This document shows, in pieces, positions 61,382 to 64,000 of a DNA stretch of 64,000 nt. The DNA comes from Alitibacter langaaensis DSM 22999. Its GTDB lineage: Bacteria; Pseudomonadota; Gammaproteobacteria; Enterobacterales; Pasteurellaceae. The stretch is from assembly GCF_003096995.1 (NCBI RefSeq), contig NZ_QENU01000003.1:146996-210995 (forward strand). The letters are read 5' to 3'. A model generated the notes under the pieces. The model made no database searches. It was given only the letters and a program-made list of their open reading frames with translations, and was not told the DNA's origin. The translations under genes and the position numbers were made by a program. Position 1 is the stretch's first letter; each line of letters starts with the position of its first letter.

Positions 61382-63298
61382 TTAGCTTTTAGTGTTGTTT
61401 TCGATAGCATTTTTATCTAAAAGTTCTATCATATTCTTGTGGTGCTCTTTAATTTTGTTCTCATCCCAATCATCATAAGAAAGCATTAAAGCTTGTTTAA
61501 GACTCATACATTTTAGACGTCCAAACTCATATTCATTCCTTTTTTCTGATGTGGATTTATTATTCAAAGATGAATTTTGATATTGAGAAATTAAACATAA
61601 ATTACCTAACCAATTTGAATATTTTGCTATATCCTTGTATTCTTCATTATCATTTTTACTTTGAGGGAAATAATGCTCAACAGAATTTCAAGATAATGAA
61701 AATACAAATTGAGTTTTATTTAAGAATTTATATTCTTCTTCATTTTTATTTACACTATCCCAATCTCTCCACAAGAGATAATCTAGGTAGTTGAAAATAT
61801 AATTAGGAATCTCTTGCCCAGATTTAAGTAGTTTATCTATATCAGAGTTTTTCTCATAATATTTACGAGCTAAATTTTCTAAAATTGTCTCATATTCAGT
61901 TTGTTCTAAATTATATTTATTTTCTAACTTGCTACTGCCACACAATTCAGATAACAATTCAAACAACCAATTTTTATATATTCTTTGTCTAAATGACACA
62001 TGAAACATTGATAATAGCATTATTATTTTATCTTGAGATAAATTATTATCTTCTTCATTTCCAAAAGTATTTACCTCGTTAAAATTAGAGCCCTTACTAT
62101 TATTATATATTTTTAGTCTATTTAGAACCCATCCTTCTTTATTCTCCTTTGTTTTAATAATATATCTATCAAAAATCAATCTTAATTTTAGTAAGAGAAT
62201 GATAAATTCCTTAACTTTATTTTTATCTTCATCAGTAATTTCTTCTTTATCAGTAAAATTTATTTTACCAAGAAGATATTTATCATTTAATGGGGTTTCT
62301 TCAGATTCTAAAGTTTCTTGTTTAAAGATCTTATAAGCCATCATTAAAAAATTTGGAAAATCAATAATAGAGTTAAACTTCCCATCATCATTCTCATCAT
62401 TTTGTTTATCTTGTTTGTTTGGGTTATTTTTCTTATCATTTTCATCTGATAAAACAGACAAAATTGTCCCTGAGTTTGATCTATTACTATTTTCTTCAAG
62501 ATTTGAAACTTTCTTCATTTCATCAAAATCTTTTGATGTTGGTGTTGGTATTCTATTTAAATCAGAGCCAAAAAAATGTTCTGAAGTTCTTATAGTTTTC
62601 GTAGGATCTTGAGAATAAGGAAAACGTTTAATCGCATATACACTCATATCAGAGCAGGCATCCCAAATCAATGCAAATAGTTTTCTATCTTCATCATTTA
62701 GGAAACTCATCAACCGAGCTTTTAATATCTCATGTTGTTCTAGTTGCTCTCCTCTTGTATTCATAATTTCAAAATAATGATTAAGATCTGTTTCTTCAGG
62801 AAGTTGAGTACGTACAATCATTACATTTTTTAGTAGAAAATTAAAGAAATCTTTAGTATTAATATTATTATCTTCATTATCTTTCTTAGATAATATATTA
62901 GAGATAGTTTTATATCCAACTTCTATATTATTTTTGCATTCATTTTTTCCATTTAAATTAGCTAAACTAGCATTAGAATCCTTGCGATATTCAAAAGCTA
63001 AATCAATATTTCTATTATCCTCATAAACTTTATTATAATAAGTTAATAAGAGTTTTAATGTGGTCAATCGTTGCTGACCATCAACTACTTCATAACCATC
63101 TTTTCGTTTTGCAACTACTAAACTGCCAATATAATAATTATTTTTTCCATTCTTTTTTTGAGCTTCTAAAATGTCTCCAATCAACAACTCAATTTCATCT
63201 ACTTCCCAAGCATAATTACGCTGATAAATAGGGATTACATATCTATCGTCATTACATAGTTCACTTATCGATAGCATTTTTACTGAATCAGTACTCAT
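61382..63298 (-). pseudogene. GmrSD-like DUF262-DUF1524 nuclease gene, interrupted by an in-frame TGA
   Basis: The frame is 638 codons from ATG 63298 to stop 61382 but holds a TGA at 61688-61690 (codon 537). Upstream of it are the DUF262 motifs IPIYQRNYAW (residues 22-31) and DGQQRLTT (73-80) of the GmrS nucleotide-binding/cleavage domain. Downstream, in the same frame, is the DUF1524 HNH part: NSVEHYFPQ (538-546) and WLGNLCLISQYQNSSLNNKS. The TGA takes the position where family members commonly have Arg before NSxEH, so a CGA-to-TGA change is likely. Expression would give a 536-residue DUF262 protein without its HNH nuclease. GmrSD-type enzymes defend against phages with modified DNA. AT-rich, no USS. 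Confidence 0.85.
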
Positions 63299-63299
63299 T

Positions 63300-63904
63300 T
63301 TATTTCTCCAAATCAGATTCTAATAGACCTTTTAAACCTGTCTTATCATTTTTATCAAATTTTTGTTCATATCTATTAATAACAAACTCAAGAAATTCTC
63401 TTGGACTATCTGATTTTAAAAGGTGAGAGAAAAGGCTATCTTTACCATAAACTTCTTTTTCTATAGTGCTATAAAATACTCGGGTTTGCATTAATCGAAT
63501 ACGATAACACCATCTAAAACATTTTTCTATCGCTTGAATTAGATTTCTAGACTGATTTTCAGACATTTCTATCCCTTTTTGACAAAATTTATCGTAGTAA
63601 AGCATAATTAAACATTGAAATAAGTTCTTAATATACTTATCTCCAACTCGGTAAGCTCCTGGATAGCTATCTATAAAATCTAATAACCCACTATATTTTT
63701 CTTTTAATTTATCTTTAAAAATATCACTTTTTCTCAAAAAACCTTTTTGCTTATTAAAGAGAAAAATATAATTATCTCGATAGTGTTCAATATATTTAAA
63801 AAATAGCTCTCCATTTATAATAGGCTGAGTAGATTGAAAACCGAGATTACTAAATCTGCGATCTATTAGCATTGGGAAAGATTGATACATTTTATATAAA
63901 TTAT
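63300..63904 (-). pseudogene. C-terminal remnant of a second DUF262 protein, truncated by an IS element
   Basis: About 200 residues remain of a larger protein ([28 protein letters not shown]...). The central part [31 protein letters not shown] and [28 protein letters not shown] resembles the helical C-terminal region of the partner DUF262 proteins found upstream of DUF262-DUF1524 genes. The N-terminal DUF262 motifs are missing. The reading frame extends past 63904 to a GTG at 63935, but its first ten residues ([10 protein letters not shown]) come from the IS end. The stop is one base before the start of the next gene, a typical two-gene operon. Confidence 0.75.
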
Positions 63905-64000
63905 GGGGCTGACGTAGATTAGCCCTAAATTTCACACCATTTTCGCAATGTTTTTAGCTGCATTTTGGGTGTTCCAAAGTTAAACCGAAATTCACATTCC
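63905..64000 (-). mobile_element. IS1595/IS1016-type insertion sequence, partial (window edge)
   Basis: The element end is at 63905, where the terminal repeat GGGGCTGACGTAGATTAGCC begins, typical of IS1016-like elements. Inside it, on the minus strand, lies the last part of the transposase. The rest of the element is beyond the window. It interrupts a DUF262 gene. An 8-base target duplication cannot be tested because the other end is not visible. Confidence 0.75.
63925..63999 (-). CDS. IS1595-family transposase, C-terminal end only
   Basis: 24 codons before a TAG stop read [20 protein letters not shown] and WCEI, the usual end of IS1016-type transposases (KECEFRFN... WCKI). The gene starts outside the window. 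The stop lies inside the IS terminal repeat. Confidence 0.75.
   Translation of the reverse strand, partial: ECEFRFNFGTPKMQLKTLRKWCEI

Noticed and set aside
61382..61567. Small ORF of 61 codons read as an independent gene
   Set aside because: It is in the same frame as the upstream DUF262 gene and is the end of its DUF1524 domain, separated only by the TGA.
61688..61690. TGA in the DUF262 gene as a selenocysteine codon
   Set aside because: SelD is encoded nearby, but the residue replaced is usually Arg in the family, no SECIS-like hairpin is seen after the codon, and the neighbouring gene is also broken.

Overview
The window is a Pasteurellaceae chromosome segment of the Haemophilus/Aggregatibacter type. 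The 9-bp DNA uptake signal AAGTGCGGT (Hin-type USS) occurs dozens of times, often as inverted pairs at gene ends. Most proteins closely resemble Haemophilus influenzae proteins, and several blocks keep H. influenzae gene neighbourhoods: uvrC...kdsB-lpxK-msbA-comEC-dksA-pcnB-folK, map-erpA-yacL-mrcB, and yfaE-dapB-lysE-pgpA-nusB-ribH. The species cannot be fixed from sequence alone. SelD has Cys where H. influenzae is known to use selenocysteine, which argues against H. influenzae in the strict sense.

Layout. 0-3 kb: an AT-rich, USS-free accessory piece with an outer-membrane barrel gene followed by an autotransporter cut by the window edge. 3-6.5 kb: rlmM, gcvA, the GcvB small RNA and ilvE. 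6.6-17.7 kb: housekeeping genes for phospholipid, undecaprenyl-linked glycan, heme, deoxynucleotide, lysine and flavin synthesis, then sspAB and rplM-rpsI. 17.7-21.3 kb: a structured RNA leader and dat-ddc (1,3-diaminopropane synthesis). 21.4-29.7 kb: zapG, degQ, thiI, selD, a glycosylase-like gene, uvrC and a periplasmic DUF4198 protein. 29.8-39.3 kb: yidB-like, kdsB-lpxK-msbA-comEC (Kdo/lipid A supply and export, plus the competence channel), dksA, pcnB, folK. 39.4-50.5 kb: metX with a MetJ operator, sanA, the full rnfABCDGE-nth operon running on into cueR and a DMT transporter, and a kinase-like gene. 50.6-61 kb: glnD, map, erpA, yacL, mrcB, rarD and uvrD with a LexA box. 61-64 kb: an AT-rich, USS-free island with two DUF262 (GmrSD-like) defence genes. 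One is split by an in-frame TGA just before its HNH (DUF1524) motif. The other is truncated by an IS1595/IS1016-type element whose end lies at 63905.

Main points for a second look: the decayed DUF262 pair and the IS element; the barrel/autotransporter pair; the multi-hairpin leader before dat-ddc; the 60-residue repeats of RnfC, each carrying a USS or near-USS; the USS that overlaps the comEC ribosome-binding region; and the Cys-form SelD. No rRNA, tRNA or CRISPR array was recognised.
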